Shown piece by piece: positions 26,301-33,998 of a stretch of DNA of 64,000 nt. The translations under genes were made by a program, and so were the position numbers. The first letter of the stretch is position 1. The number at the start of each line of letters is the position of its first letter. The notes under the pieces were generated by a model. The model saw only the letters and a list, made by a program, of their open reading frames with translations. It was not told where the DNA came from and ran no database searches. The stretch comes from a virus: positions 1 through 64,000 of IMG/VR virus record IMGVR_UViG_3300023179_000011; one strand, given 5' to 3'.

Positions 26301-26525
26301 GTTGGTCAGATGCGTACCAACCGGAACGTTTTTCTTTTTCTTTGCGGCCGTCTCGTCAATTTCGTCGCCGAGCGCTACGGCATGCGCAATAAAATCTGGC
26401 CCTGCGGGCGGCATACCCGGTTCCGTAAGCGGAATGAACGGGTATGCCGCTGCAGTAAAATCTTCCGTATTCGGGTCATACAGCGTCTGCGTGAGACGAT
26501 GCGTGAGCGAAATACCCTGTGTCAT
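23364..26525 (-). CDS. Family A DNA polymerase with N-terminal uracil-DNA-glycosylase-like domain
   Basis: Replicative polymerase, 1053 aa. Residues 120-285 resemble family 4/5 UDG: 'KVMVVGKLPGYYE' (126-138), 'GPAMLALADIFEDCGI', 'ILCLGNEATKAVM' and 'VMHPAFVVRKP' (257-266). The usual motif 1 Glu is Lys, so glycosylase activity is doubtful. Residues 318-500 are a 3'-5' exonuclease domain starting 'NIIAIDCEWHGDY' with catalytic Asp325/Glu327. The palm/fingers have motif A 'IETDLTGAELAVLAW', motif B 'AAKNVNFGIPYGRG' and motif C 'ALQIHDAIVL', where the common HDE is HDA. GAGG precedes the ATG. It lies directly after the primase gene. Confidence 0.93.
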   Translation of the reverse strand: MTQGISLTHRLTQTLYDPNTEDFTAAAYPFIPLTEPGMPPAGPDFIAHAVALGDEIDETAAKKKKNVPVGTHLTNLYRNALYRPDFHLPISHKSSKELIPVPFLPGHRWGKRGAAVETYGPWRKAKVMVVGKLPGYYEMESLNATAGPAMLALADIFEDCGISPEMYEDWYVTFACKFAPPMEITAVPAAWIKNCAILLEQELRIVQPEFILCLGNEATKAVMRTTGAVTGLAGRILDVSAPDSAGASRTMKAMSVMHPAFVVRKPEATEDFVGQIRRFKALIHDEILDEEAVDHADVYTEEALAEIVDAMIADPDPNSNIIAIDCEWHGDYPTEEGAYLRTVQISNKDKWARTIVLRHQGGAEAFQPNLDAARRLLTRLLKSTPDRHVRVGGHFFRADLPWLFDFGVDVRAEYAPAEDPDDRTRGGWDTSLMYHAVNECARYGLDECSMRFTAAPTYWEPLDHWKKKYRTDNKLKASEVGGYGECPAHILHPYASYDVDVTRRIMMRFYGTNGKDGIIARSSTGHDCWLPYWTAHNASLAFLEMEMTGLEIDRNRADELTTLFMNTQEQLLAEIRAELNWPAFNPKSQPQLAVALFGRDFADRYTNAPPIPDDAQTLDLRPVKTTGKRPVLWNELSYRGVNADTATPSTDKESLGILGHINSTAAKIRDYKFISQVLQSVLRKPSETEDGEYELDENGNYTYEKGLVGCVHSDGKVRTHMFQTKETGRASSSRPPLQNLSSRREDDYKRILGKDKYQHPVRSILRVPKGCVGIETDLTGAELAVLAWLSQDKNMIEHVRRNLLPEDHPDHYDIHSQQAVKTFRLSGVTPTKQGMADAGVKGLRVAAKNVNFGIPYGRGSEALARQCKEEGHDVTADQCQAMIDAYFQSYPGTKTFLAECRSRSQDPGWLVGPYGRFRRFMPTKDRAVRGEQERQAQNFPIQGGVADAVSIALYNFYKYREEHADIDYKIALQIHDAIVLIAPLEHAERLYKEVIPACMIDGVPFWPHRLDGTKIEVAEPYHFGMSRDVFFHWGENLKPEKARGLGVDWFCDE

Positions 26526-26531
26526 AACGCC

Positions 26532-27602
26532 TCATAACAAAAATGAAAGATCTGCCGTAACATCAACAGCGTCAGCGGCAGATGACAACATCTCAAACAA
26601 TTCCGCGCGCGAATAGTCAGCCGGATCACGATCGTCCGGGAGAATAACCGGAACGACGTTAACGTTTCTTTGGCAAAGCGCCGCCACAACATGCTCAAGC
26701 TCGGTCTGCGCGTCGTGATCAAGAACGACAAACACAGGCTTGTTTGCCCATGTCGTCGCGATCGTGTTGCACTGCCACGCAGATAACGTCTTACCAAAAA
26801 TGCAGACGCCTGCAACTCCCAAGCGCCACACGCTCGGTACGCCCTCGACAACAACGGCAACAGGTTGTTCGGCCGCATTATCGTAGTTGTAAAGGACCTG
26901 ACTCTTGCGCATGCCGTTGTAGTATTTGACGGTGTTTTTGCCCTCTCCAACTACACGACCCTGCCAGCCAACCAGCTGGCCGTGAAAATGCACAGGAATG
27001 TAAATTCGCCCGTGCATGATCCGGTGCTTATCTAGCCGCGGCTTTACACACACGCCGATTTTGAACATGTCGGCAAGTTCACGAATATTTGTAAATCCGC
27101 GAGACGCCAAATATTCGACAGCCGGATGATACTCAGGCAGCGAATCAATCGGTAGAATCTCGCCGGGTGGTTCAATCGTTTCGTGTGCGGTGTCGAGCGG
27201 CACTGACCGAATCGGCGTCCGCATAAGGATCCGCCGGCCTGCGCCAAAAACCATATCTTCAAACTGCTCTAGCCGGCCGGGCTTATCAAGACAGTTTTCG
27301 TTGTAGCACACGACGAGATGCGTGTTTGCCCGACGACCGTTGCGAATGTCTGCTCCGTACCGGTGATTTACCCACAGACGATTTCGCTGATCACGACAAA
27401 ACGGACAACACACGCAGTAATACTCACCCCAACTGCCACGATAAGTAGACTTGCCGCGGCGAAGGGGATCATCAAATTGTTCGACCTGCGCGGGCACACC
27501 TTCGTTTGCGATATTCACTTCGCCGAATTTGTGCGCGAGCAGGCCATACAGTACGGGATTCAGGGGATTTGAACTTGGCGCTTTTGAAACCGCCATTTTC
27601 AT
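26532..27602 (-). CDS. DnaG-like primase (zinc finger + TOPRIM)
   Basis: Synthesises RNA primers for the replication fork. The N-terminal zinc-binding part has 'YYCVCCPFCRDQRNRLWV' and 'HLVVCYNENCLDKPG' near residues 60-105. The catalytic core has 'HGRIYIPVHFHGQLVGWQGR' near 200, then a TOPRIM domain with 'VAVVVEGVPSVWRLG' (Glu) and 'KPVFVVLDHDAQ' (Asp-x-Asp). 356 aa is short for DnaG; the C-terminal helicase-binding domain is not evident. I choose the ATG at 27602 because GAGGAG is five bases upstream; GTG at 27617 is the alternative. It follows the DnaB-like helicase gene. Confidence 0.85.
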   Translation of the reverse strand: MKMAVSKAPSSNPLNPVLYGLLAHKFGEVNIANEGVPAQVEQFDDPLRRGKSTYRGSWGEYYCVCCPFCRDQRNRLWVNHRYGADIRNGRRANTHLVVCYNENCLDKPGRLEQFEDMVFGAGRRILMRTPIRSVPLDTAHETIEPPGEILPIDSLPEYHPAVEYLASRGFTNIRELADMFKIGVCVKPRLDKHRIMHGRIYIPVHFHGQLVGWQGRVVGEGKNTVKYYNGMRKSQVLYNYDNAAEQPVAVVVEGVPSVWRLGVAGVCIFGKTLSAWQCNTIATTWANKPVFVVLDHDAQTELEHVVAALCQRNVNVVPVILPDDRDPADYSRAELFEMLSSAADAVDVTADLSFLL

Positions 27603-27613
27603 ACTGACTCCTC

Positions 27614-29290
27614 TCACGACATCATGTCTTCAGCAAATGTGTCTACCGGCATAATCCGCCGGGGTGTGGAGCGCGGACGCGTGAGCGCCTGCGCTTCTTC
27701 TGGCGTAACGGGAGCAATGTCACCACGCTGGATGATTCGCTTAGCGGCTTCAGATGCAGTGTACTCGTCATTCACAAGACGAATCTCCGCGACTCTGTCG
27801 TCGATTTTAATTAGCCCCTTGAGATTATCCGCCCGAAGATACCGCAACTTAGACCAATAAATCGTCGATACATGGCACGACTCGTCTCGCGCGTTGACGC
27901 AGAGACACGCGTGAAGGTTCTCCGCGAATGACTTTGAACCGGATGCGTCGGCGTGCGAAACGTACCGATATGACGGAATGTTCTTGACCTCACCTTGCGC
28001 AAGCTGATGCGCCAGCATGATCACCGCACCTGTAGGCACAGCAATCCGTGCACGCAACTGATCAACAGCGTTTTTGATCGGCCGCGCCAACGACTCTGCG
28101 TACTTTGTCTTGGCGTTTGCGTTCATTTCACGCTCCACCATGACACCGCAGTAATCAATGGCAACAAAACCAATTTCCATTCCACGCTCGCGCGCTAACT
28201 GCTCAAGCGCGATAACAATCTCCGCTACGCCGCCCGCGCCGCGGTTGCCGGTCTTTTCGTTTTGCGAAAAGTCCAGATACATAAAGTTATTATTGAACCA
28301 CGAACTGGCCGCGACCCAGCGTTCACGCTCGCCAAACATTACTTCGCCGTTTCTGTTTACAGGCAACTCTCGATCGTAGTCTTTGAGGTTTTCAGCTGTA
28401 GACAGTTCCGACCAGAAGTCGCGACCGACGGCGAATAACGAACGGTCAATCTGCGCCGCGGCAGACCAAAACGTCGGATTCATTTTTTCGGCCGGATCTT
28501 CGTAGCCGATAAACACGGACAGCTTGTTGGGCGAGTGTGCGGCGTACTGTTGCGCCATACGCACAGCCGTAACTGCCAGAAGTGTTGTCTTACCGCCGCC
28601 ATACGGCCCTAAGACGCCAATAATGTCACCTTGCCGAAAGCCCTGCAGATACTCATCAATAAACGGAAGCGTCGTGGGCACAGCAACTGGCGGGAGCGCA
28701 ATGGGCTGCCCGATTTCAGGCATCATGGCCGCATTCTCGAAGCTCTTGCCAAGAGCGTCGACCGATTGCGCTTTCCTTGTCCACTGCGCTAACTGCGCCT
28801 CTAAATTATCTGGCGCGCCGCCAAACGTATTCAATACCGCTTGCGCCTCGCCTTTGATCATCCGCTCCCGAATAAATCGCCGAACAATATCCTCGATGTA
28901 TGACTTTTCAGCGCGGGCTTCGACTTCCGCGAGCGGCGCAACACTGAAGCACTCGTCGACAAATCGCACCAGCGCGTCAACGGCATCGTTGCTTAGTGCG
29001 ATCGCCGCTGTCCCTGCAACAGCGTTATCACGCCACGCGAGCAGTCGGGTGGTGAGCATGTCGGCAGTAAGTGCACCAAACTGCTCACTAAGTTCTTTCA
29101 TTGCCGCGAACAGGTAATAAAACGGCAGCTCGTCGATCGATTGTCCAAAATGACCGTGTGAAAGCCCGACACGCAACGAGTCACGCAGCAGCGCCGGATA
29201 CCGCAAAAGACCAGAAATCATTGTGCCGATCTCTGGCGCGGTTACCGCGTCAACTGTTTTTGGCTTTTCATCCATGAATTCACTCGGCAT
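27614..29290 (-). CDS. DnaB-like replicative helicase
   Basis: Hexameric helicase that unwinds the fork. An N-terminal helical domain (about 20-130) is followed by a RecA-type core: 'GFRQGDIIGVLGPYGGGKTTLL' with Walker A at about 228-235, Walker B 'MEIGFVAIDYCGVMV', and 'GAVIMLAHQLAQGEV' with the conserved sensor Gln/His region. 'SGSKSFAENLHACLCVNARD' matches motif H4-type sequence. 558 aa is in the family range with a C-terminal Pro/Arg extension. I use ATG 29290 with GGAG upstream; it overlaps the upstream stop by 11 bases. Confidence 0.85.
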   Translation of the reverse strand: MPSEFMDEKPKTVDAVTAPEIGTMISGLLRYPALLRDSLRVGLSHGHFGQSIDELPFYYLFAAMKELSEQFGALTADMLTTRLLAWRDNAVAGTAAIALSNDAVDALVRFVDECFSVAPLAEVEARAEKSYIEDIVRRFIRERMIKGEAQAVLNTFGGAPDNLEAQLAQWTRKAQSVDALGKSFENAAMMPEIGQPIALPPVAVPTTLPFIDEYLQGFRQGDIIGVLGPYGGGKTTLLAVTAVRMAQQYAAHSPNKLSVFIGYEDPAEKMNPTFWSAAAQIDRSLFAVGRDFWSELSTAENLKDYDRELPVNRNGEVMFGERERWVAASSWFNNNFMYLDFSQNEKTGNRGAGGVAEIVIALEQLARERGMEIGFVAIDYCGVMVEREMNANAKTKYAESLARPIKNAVDQLRARIAVPTGAVIMLAHQLAQGEVKNIPSYRYVSHADASGSKSFAENLHACLCVNARDESCHVSTIYWSKLRYLRADNLKGLIKIDDRVAEIRLVNDEYTASEAAKRIIQRGDIAPVTPEEAQALTRPRSTPRRIMPVDTFAEDMMS

Positions 29291-30050
29291 CGTAATTTCT
29301 CCAATGCTGCCGTATCGCGACAACGCCTGATTTAATTTCGTTCTCTATCCACCATTTGTATTCTGGATGCGCTGCTATTACAGCATCATACGACCGTTGC
29401 TGCGCTTCATAATCGAGCGCAGCTTTCCACAAATAGCGTTCTACCGCTTTTTCACAGTTACGGCTGGCCGCAAACGCGTTTCGAAAAAACGGCGTTGCTG
29501 TAACGTAACTTTCGTCGCAGAGTACGTACAGCTCCTGCGCGACCGTAGGCATTTTGTATATCGCAGTTGTCGCTATTCGTAGCTGCAGGGTCTCTGCCGC
29601 CACGTGAAAACGATTTTTGATTATCCGCGGCATATGCGTCACATAATCGCGGTAAATCTCGGCAGATTTGGCGCTGTATAAAACAGACGGCCGCATCTCC
29701 GTTAAACGCTGCTGCCCCGTCGAAATACGCTCTGTAGCGAGCGCAGAGAAGTGCGCATAAACCCAACCACCAAGATCAGCGCCTGCGCGCTCAGCGGCGC
29801 GTAGAATTTTGCCCCAAACTGGCGTGTGTTTTACGCCAAAGTTATCTTTACCGCCGTCCCACATCGGGCGTCTTTTAATATGCGCCCGAGCTTCCCAATC
29901 GTGAACACGTTCGTTCAGATGGATGTACTGGTATCGGATGTAGGCAGCTTTTTGCGCCGGCGTAAGAAATCGATACCAGTCGACTGACAAAAGATCTGAA
30001 TCATTCCCCGCTGTCAGTTCCGCGGGATCGCCAAGAGCGCTGCGCGTCAT
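29280..30050 (-). CDS. Hypothetical protein between helicase genes, 256 aa
   Basis: Not recognised. The start is uncertain: ATG at 30050 (MTRSALGDPAEL), still overlapping the SF2 helicase by 50 bases, or a TTG at about 30002 after its stop. Rich in Trp/Tyr/His and basic residues (WYRFLTPAQKAAYIRYQYIHLNERVHDW) and mostly helical, with no Cys pairs. Its place between two helicases suggests a replication accessory such as a loader, but no motif proves that. Confidence 0.65.
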   Translation of the reverse strand: MTRSALGDPAELTAGNDSDLLSVDWYRFLTPAQKAAYIRYQYIHLNERVHDWEARAHIKRRPMWDGGKDNFGVKHTPVWGKILRAAERAGADLGGWVYAHFSALATERISTGQQRLTEMRPSVLYSAKSAEIYRDYVTHMPRIIKNRFHVAAETLQLRIATTAIYKMPTVAQELYVLCDESYVTATPFFRNAFAASRNCEKAVERYLWKAALDYEAQQRSYDAVIAAHPEYKWWIENEIKSGVVAIRQHWRNYDAE

Positions 30051-32556
30051 GCCAATTCTGCTCCCATCCGAGGAGTTTATAGCTGTTTCGTCGACCAAGA
30101 CTCTTCCTGTAGAAGATCGGGTCAAACGTGTCCATGCAATCCAGTACTTCACCAAATTCTTTTCGTGTGCCGTCTGGAGCCGTGTAAATTCGGCTTACAC
30201 GCCCCGGGCCTTGCACATCGACAATATCGCTATCCCGGTCATCGGCGCGGACAAGAACGTTTAACTGTTCAAAGTCAACGCCGGTGGCCCATACATCCGT
30301 GGCGATTACGCGCTTGAGTTGTCCAGACTCGAACTGTGAACGCATGTCGTATTTCTGTATGTCCGTGAGCGGTTTGTAGTCGGCGGGCAATAAGCCCTTT
30401 TTCCGATACCCCGCGCAGTCATACGGCGACATGTTTCCATAGACGAGACTGAAATCAGGCAATTGCGCGCCGAGATGAACAGCGTGTTCAATCGTCTCTA
30501 CGAGGATCAGAATCTGATGCGATTCTGGATATCCCCGCACGGCTTCGGCGATGATACGATTCCGCTCGTGGTTTGTCCAGATGCCGTATCGCTTGCGCGC
30601 CACGCGGTTGCTGTAGCGTTCTGCGGGATTCGACCGCAAGCGCATTGGCAGCCAATTGACCCGAACCGGCACGACAAGCCCAAGCTCGACGGCCTGCTGA
30701 TAAGTCAACTCAAACACCATAGGACCGAACATAGGCTCAAGCACAGCATGAGCGTTGTCCATCCGCGCATATGGCGTTGCGCTCAGACCGAAGTTGCGGC
30801 TCGTCCGATAACGCGCCGCCAACGCCGTAGAAAAGTTCAGCGTGGCAAGCTGGTGAACTTCGTCGGCAAACAAGAAATCAGCGTCACCGTCGGAGTGCGC
30901 CAAACTGCCGGCGGTGATTACGGTCACGCGTTCCCACTGTTTCCATCCGTCGCCTACGCGGCCCACTTTCGGCAAAAGCCGTTTCAGGCTGCGCACGATT
31001 CGGTCGGCCACGTCTACTGATTTGGTGACTACGTGTATTTTGGCTGTCGGAAATAGCAGGGCGGCGGCGCCAATCAGGGTTGTGTTGTGCGTGACGGTGT
31101 AATCGCGCGTCAAATACAGCCCGTCATCGGCACTAACGGAAATACAGGCACACGGCGTCACTCCGGCAGGCCGAATATCGACAATCGCTTTGGTTTTGCC
31201 CTGCTTCGTGTGCCTGCGCCACAACCGCGCTTTCCGCGGCAGGCGAAACGGATTGACCGACAAATTGACCGCCACACGCCAATAAGTCTTTCCGGGTTGC
31301 GCAGCGTACTCTTGGGCTTTTACGCGCGTAACGCCGCCGAGTGAACGCACTAGGTCGCACACATCTTCAGCCAGTTGCTTTGACGCCACAGCGCCAAACT
31401 CTACATGGTAGGCGTTTTTGCGCACAGTGCCGTCCGTGTCCATCAAACCACGCAACAACGCCAACCGCTGCTCAAAACTACCGTACTTGTACATGTGCGG
31501 AATGTGCTTGTCTTGAGCCAGCACGCACACGCCAAGTTTTTCAAGCTCTGTTTTTAGCGGGTTTTCTCGTTTTTTGACGCCGTGCGTGATTCTCCAGTCG
31601 TAGGCTGCGGCATAAACAGGATAAAGTCCGAGCGGCGCCACAGCTTGTTCAACAAAAGCAACCATTTCCAAATCACTCGTGCTAAACATGACGCTGTTTT
31701 GCGTCAAACCACCGTCACCGAGAAGCACGCCCAACAAATAAGGATCAACTGGCAAGTCGCGCTGTTCAAAATGCACCGGTTCAGTCACGGGAACAAACCA
31801 TTTACGCTCGCCGCGGTTGTTGACCAGATCGCCGATCAGCGACCCGATAGCGACCGTGCGGTATCCCGTTTCGCGGTACTTGTGAGCTTTAGTCTGAACG
31901 TTCCAAAGATGTTCTTTGCAGCACTGCACTACAGAACCGTCCGAAAATTCAACCTCGACAATCTCTTTCACGCCCTGCAGATAAACGCCTGTCACTTCCG
32001 TGGGGTAACCGTTTGCTCCGATGACGTAATCGCCGGGTTGCAACGCGCCGAGCGGTACGGGACCAATCGGCGTGTAAACGGTTTCAGTTAAAGGTTGCGC
32101 TTTCCCGAACCCCGTGACTGCTTTAATAATGCCGCACGGAACACGCGAAATTGTGCGCAAACATTCTTCCTGTCGAGCACGAAACGTAATACGCCCGGCT
32201 AGATTTTCCCACTGTGGCGTGTAACATTCTGGACGTTTACGCAAACCAGACCGATCAATAAGCACTGTCGGGCACCCGAGCTTTTTGAGGCGGTTCACCA
32301 TGCGGGCTAAATACCCGCTAAGAACAATCACATGTCCGTTCTCGACGCGGTGCAACTTGTATTCTTTCGTTTGAAAGAACATTCGCTGCCCTGTAATTGG
32401 GTCTCGGCGCGCCTGCCCGTGAACCTGCTCAATATGTGAGTACCGTAAATCGTGCGTCAGGCGCTTGATCAGCGCATCATTTAAAGGCGCGTTATCCGCG
32501 CCAGTAATCGTTAAAACGTTTCCAACGCGTGTAATGGTTACGGGTTGGGCAATCAT
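30001..32556 (-). CDS. UvsW-like SF2 helicase precursor containing an intein
   Basis: ATP-dependent DNA helicase, likely involved in branch migration and recombination-dependent replication. The precursor has 851 residues, the spliced product 512. The N-terminal about 115 residues resemble the UvsW substrate-binding region. Walker A is 'AVTGFGKTTLIG', split by the intein between Lys152 and Thr. Walker B is 'DADFLFADEVHQLA' (DEVH near 226-229 of the spliced form), motif III 'NFGLSATPYAR', motif V 'RVIATDVWATGVDFEQLNVLV', and motif VI 'VQGPGRVSRIY'. I start at ATG 32556, right after the upstream stop; the frame is open further upstream. It overlaps no other helicase motif loss. Confidence 0.9.
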   Translation of the reverse strand: MIAQPVTITRVGNVLTITGADNAPLNDALIKRLTHDLRYSHIEQVHGQARRDPITGQRMFFQTKEYKLHRVENGHVIVLSGYLARMVNRLKKLGCPTVLIDRSGLRKRPECYTPQWENLAGRITFRARQEECLRTISRVPCGIIKAVTGFGKAQPLTETVYTPIGPVPLGALQPGDYVIGANGYPTEVTGVYLQGVKEIVEVEFSDGSVVQCCKEHLWNVQTKAHKYRETGYRTVAIGSLIGDLVNNRGERKWFVPVTEPVHFEQRDLPVDPYLLGVLLGDGGLTQNSVMFSTSDLEMVAFVEQAVAPLGLYPVYAAAYDWRITHGVKKRENPLKTELEKLGVCVLAQDKHIPHMYKYGSFEQRLALLRGLMDTDGTVRKNAYHVEFGAVASKQLAEDVCDLVRSLGGVTRVKAQEYAAQPGKTYWRVAVNLSVNPFRLPRKARLWRRHTKQGKTKAIVDIRPAGVTPCACISVSADDGLYLTRDYTVTHNTTLIGAAALLFPTAKIHVVTKSVDVADRIVRSLKRLLPKVGRVGDGWKQWERVTVITAGSLAHSDGDADFLFADEVHQLATLNFSTALAARYRTSRNFGLSATPYARMDNAHAVLEPMFGPMVFELTYQQAVELGLVVPVRVNWLPMRLRSNPAERYSNRVARKRYGIWTNHERNRIIAEAVRGYPESHQILILVETIEHAVHLGAQLPDFSLVYGNMSPYDCAGYRKKGLLPADYKPLTDIQKYDMRSQFESGQLKRVIATDVWATGVDFEQLNVLVRADDRDSDIVDVQGPGRVSRIYTAPDGTRKEFGEVLDCMDTFDPIFYRKSLGRRNSYKLLGWEQNWHDAQRSWRSRGTDSGE
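31084..32100 (-). mobile_element. Class 3 intein with LAGLIDADG endonuclease, in the helicase P-loop
   Basis: 339 residues. It starts with Ala ('AQPLTETVYTPIGPV') where class 1 inteins have Cys/Ser, and ends 'YLTRDYTVTHN' with Thr as +1 residue. It shows the class 3 'WCT' set: Trp66 in 'KEHLWNVQ' (block B), Cys319 in 'CACISVS' (block F) and Thr337 next to His-Asn (block G). In class 3 inteins the block F Cys makes the first branched intermediate. Two endonuclease motifs are 'LLGVLLGDGGL' near 122 and 'LLRGLMDTDGTV' near 215. Excision restores GFGKTTL. Confidence 0.95.
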
Positions 32557-32557
32557 A

Positions 32558-33055
32558 CTAGCCGTCGCTTCCCGGTCCTGAGACGGGCTCGACGGAAAGG
32601 ACTTCAAATGTCCCATATTTTTCCTGCGCGTTGTTGAACGGAGAGAAACCCCGATATTTTCCAACTAAAGTAAGTAAGTGCACAAAATCGCCCAACGGAA
32701 TCTCCTCTGGAAGCACCGCCGACACTATCACAATGTCGCCGGGTCGAAAAGCCTCGTGCAGCGCATAGTGGCTACGAATCTGAGTGTCCGGCTGCTGTGT
32801 CAAAATTGTGCGGCGCCAGTCGTTTCGCGGCTCGCCCATAACAATAGGGCACCAGTCGATTTTTTTAACGTCACTGTGATGACGATTAGCGATCTTGGCC
32901 GCATATCGCATACATGACAACCACGCCGACGGTAGAAACATGACGCGCTGACTTGGATCACGGTCGAAGCAAAAAATGACTTGGCCGTGACGTCGCTTTT
33001 TTGCAGCACCAAGGCACACACGGTTGAACCGGATTTTGATAGTTATTTCTTGCAT
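32558..33055 (-). CDS. Hypothetical protein, 165 aa
   Basis: Not recognised. Starts at an ATG one base after the upstream stop (TGA C ATG), so coupled. The C-terminal half 'RPGDIVIVSAVLPEEIPLGDF' and 'TLVGKYRGFSPFNNAQEKYGTFEVLSVEP' looks like a compact beta barrel, possibly nucleic-acid binding. The N-terminal half is basic with several Cys. It is followed within one base by the SF2 helicase. Confidence 0.65.
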   Translation of the reverse strand: MQEITIKIRFNRVCLGAAKKRRHGQVIFCFDRDPSQRVMFLPSAWLSCMRYAAKIANRHHSDVKKIDWCPIVMGEPRNDWRRTILTQQPDTQIRSHYALHEAFRPGDIVIVSAVLPEEIPLGDFVHLLTLVGKYRGFSPFNNAQEKYGTFEVLSVEPVSGPGSDG

Positions 33056-33056
33056 G

Positions 33057-33998
33057 TCACTGCTGCTTCTTGCTCATATGCTCTGCATACGCTGCGCGTT
33101 CCGCCGGTGTTTTAAAAAACAAGTTTGGCGCAAACAAACCGTCTTTTGCGCCCCGCCGGTTTTCTAACCCGTCGAGCCAGTTGTAGCGTAAATAACGTAC
33201 AAACGCTTGCGACGCCCGCAGATCACCTTTCACGCCGCCACGAACGGCTTTGTGAATACGGTACAAAAAGTTAGCAGGATTTTGTAGATCAATTTCTGCC
33301 AGATCGACTGTTTTCCAAGCACGTAAAACATTTGCACAACGCAGTTCTCGACTCTTGTGCAATAAACTTGTCGGCGTTGATACGTTTTCTTGCACTTGCG
33401 GCGTCAAACCTAAAAACAATTCAAGTTTTGCCGCGCGGTCTGGCGACTTGCGGTCAACATACCAGCGCGGGTCAACAATTGTAGCGAGTAGTTGCGCGGC
33501 TACTTCTTCTGACAACGTTGGTATAAATGTCAACGCTTTGTGCGCCGGGTGCATCCGAAAGTAAGCTTTTGCTGCGTCATCAAAAACAAAGTTAGTTCGC
33601 TGCATACGGCCAAGAATGGCATACGTTGGGTAATCATGCGCTGAGAGCTTGTGCCAACCTCCGGCGGCAGGAGATACATCAACACCGCGCATATGACGTA
33701 AAACAATTTGAGGATCGCTGATATCTTCTGCGGCGTGTAGTACATTTGGCCCGGCTATTTCGACGCGATTAATCTCGTTTTTGTAGTGTCGCAAATATAG
33801 TGCTGAAATAAGCTCAGCGTTCTGCGGCAAGCCTAGAACACGAACCTGAACGCCCATACCGTGCAGCACTGGAGAAAGTAAAAACGAATCTAACACCTGA
33901 TCTGAATTTGTAGCCGGTCCGATGCCGACAGAAAACCAGATCCGACCGTCAGTGTGGGTGTGGAGTTTGATTACGTTTTCATCAGCTACGTTGTACAT
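33057..33998 (-). CDS. Hypothetical protein, 313 aa
   Basis: Not recognised. ATG with GGAG eight bases upstream; its start overlaps the Rad50-like gene end by 17 bases. Mixed alpha/beta with a basic, helical C-terminal third (NFLYRIHKAVRGGVKGDLRASQAFVRYLRYNW). The repair-operon position suggests a DNA-related role. I see no nuclease, ATPase or zinc motif. Confidence 0.68.
   Translation of the reverse strand: MYNVADENVIKLHTHTDGRIWFSVGIGPATNSDQVLDSFLLSPVLHGMGVQVRVLGLPQNAELISALYLRHYKNEINRVEIAGPNVLHAAEDISDPQIVLRHMRGVDVSPAAGGWHKLSAHDYPTYAILGRMQRTNFVFDDAAKAYFRMHPAHKALTFIPTLSEEVAAQLLATIVDPRWYVDRKSPDRAAKLELFLGLTPQVQENVSTPTSLLHKSRELRCANVLRAWKTVDLAEIDLQNPANFLYRIHKAVRGGVKGDLRASQAFVRYLRYNWLDGLENRRGAKDGLFAPNLFFKTPAERAAYAEHMSKKQQ

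Noticed and set aside
27614-29290. Possible intein in the DnaB-like helicase P-loop
   Set aside because: Walker A GPYGGGKTT is contiguous, and no intein blocks are present.
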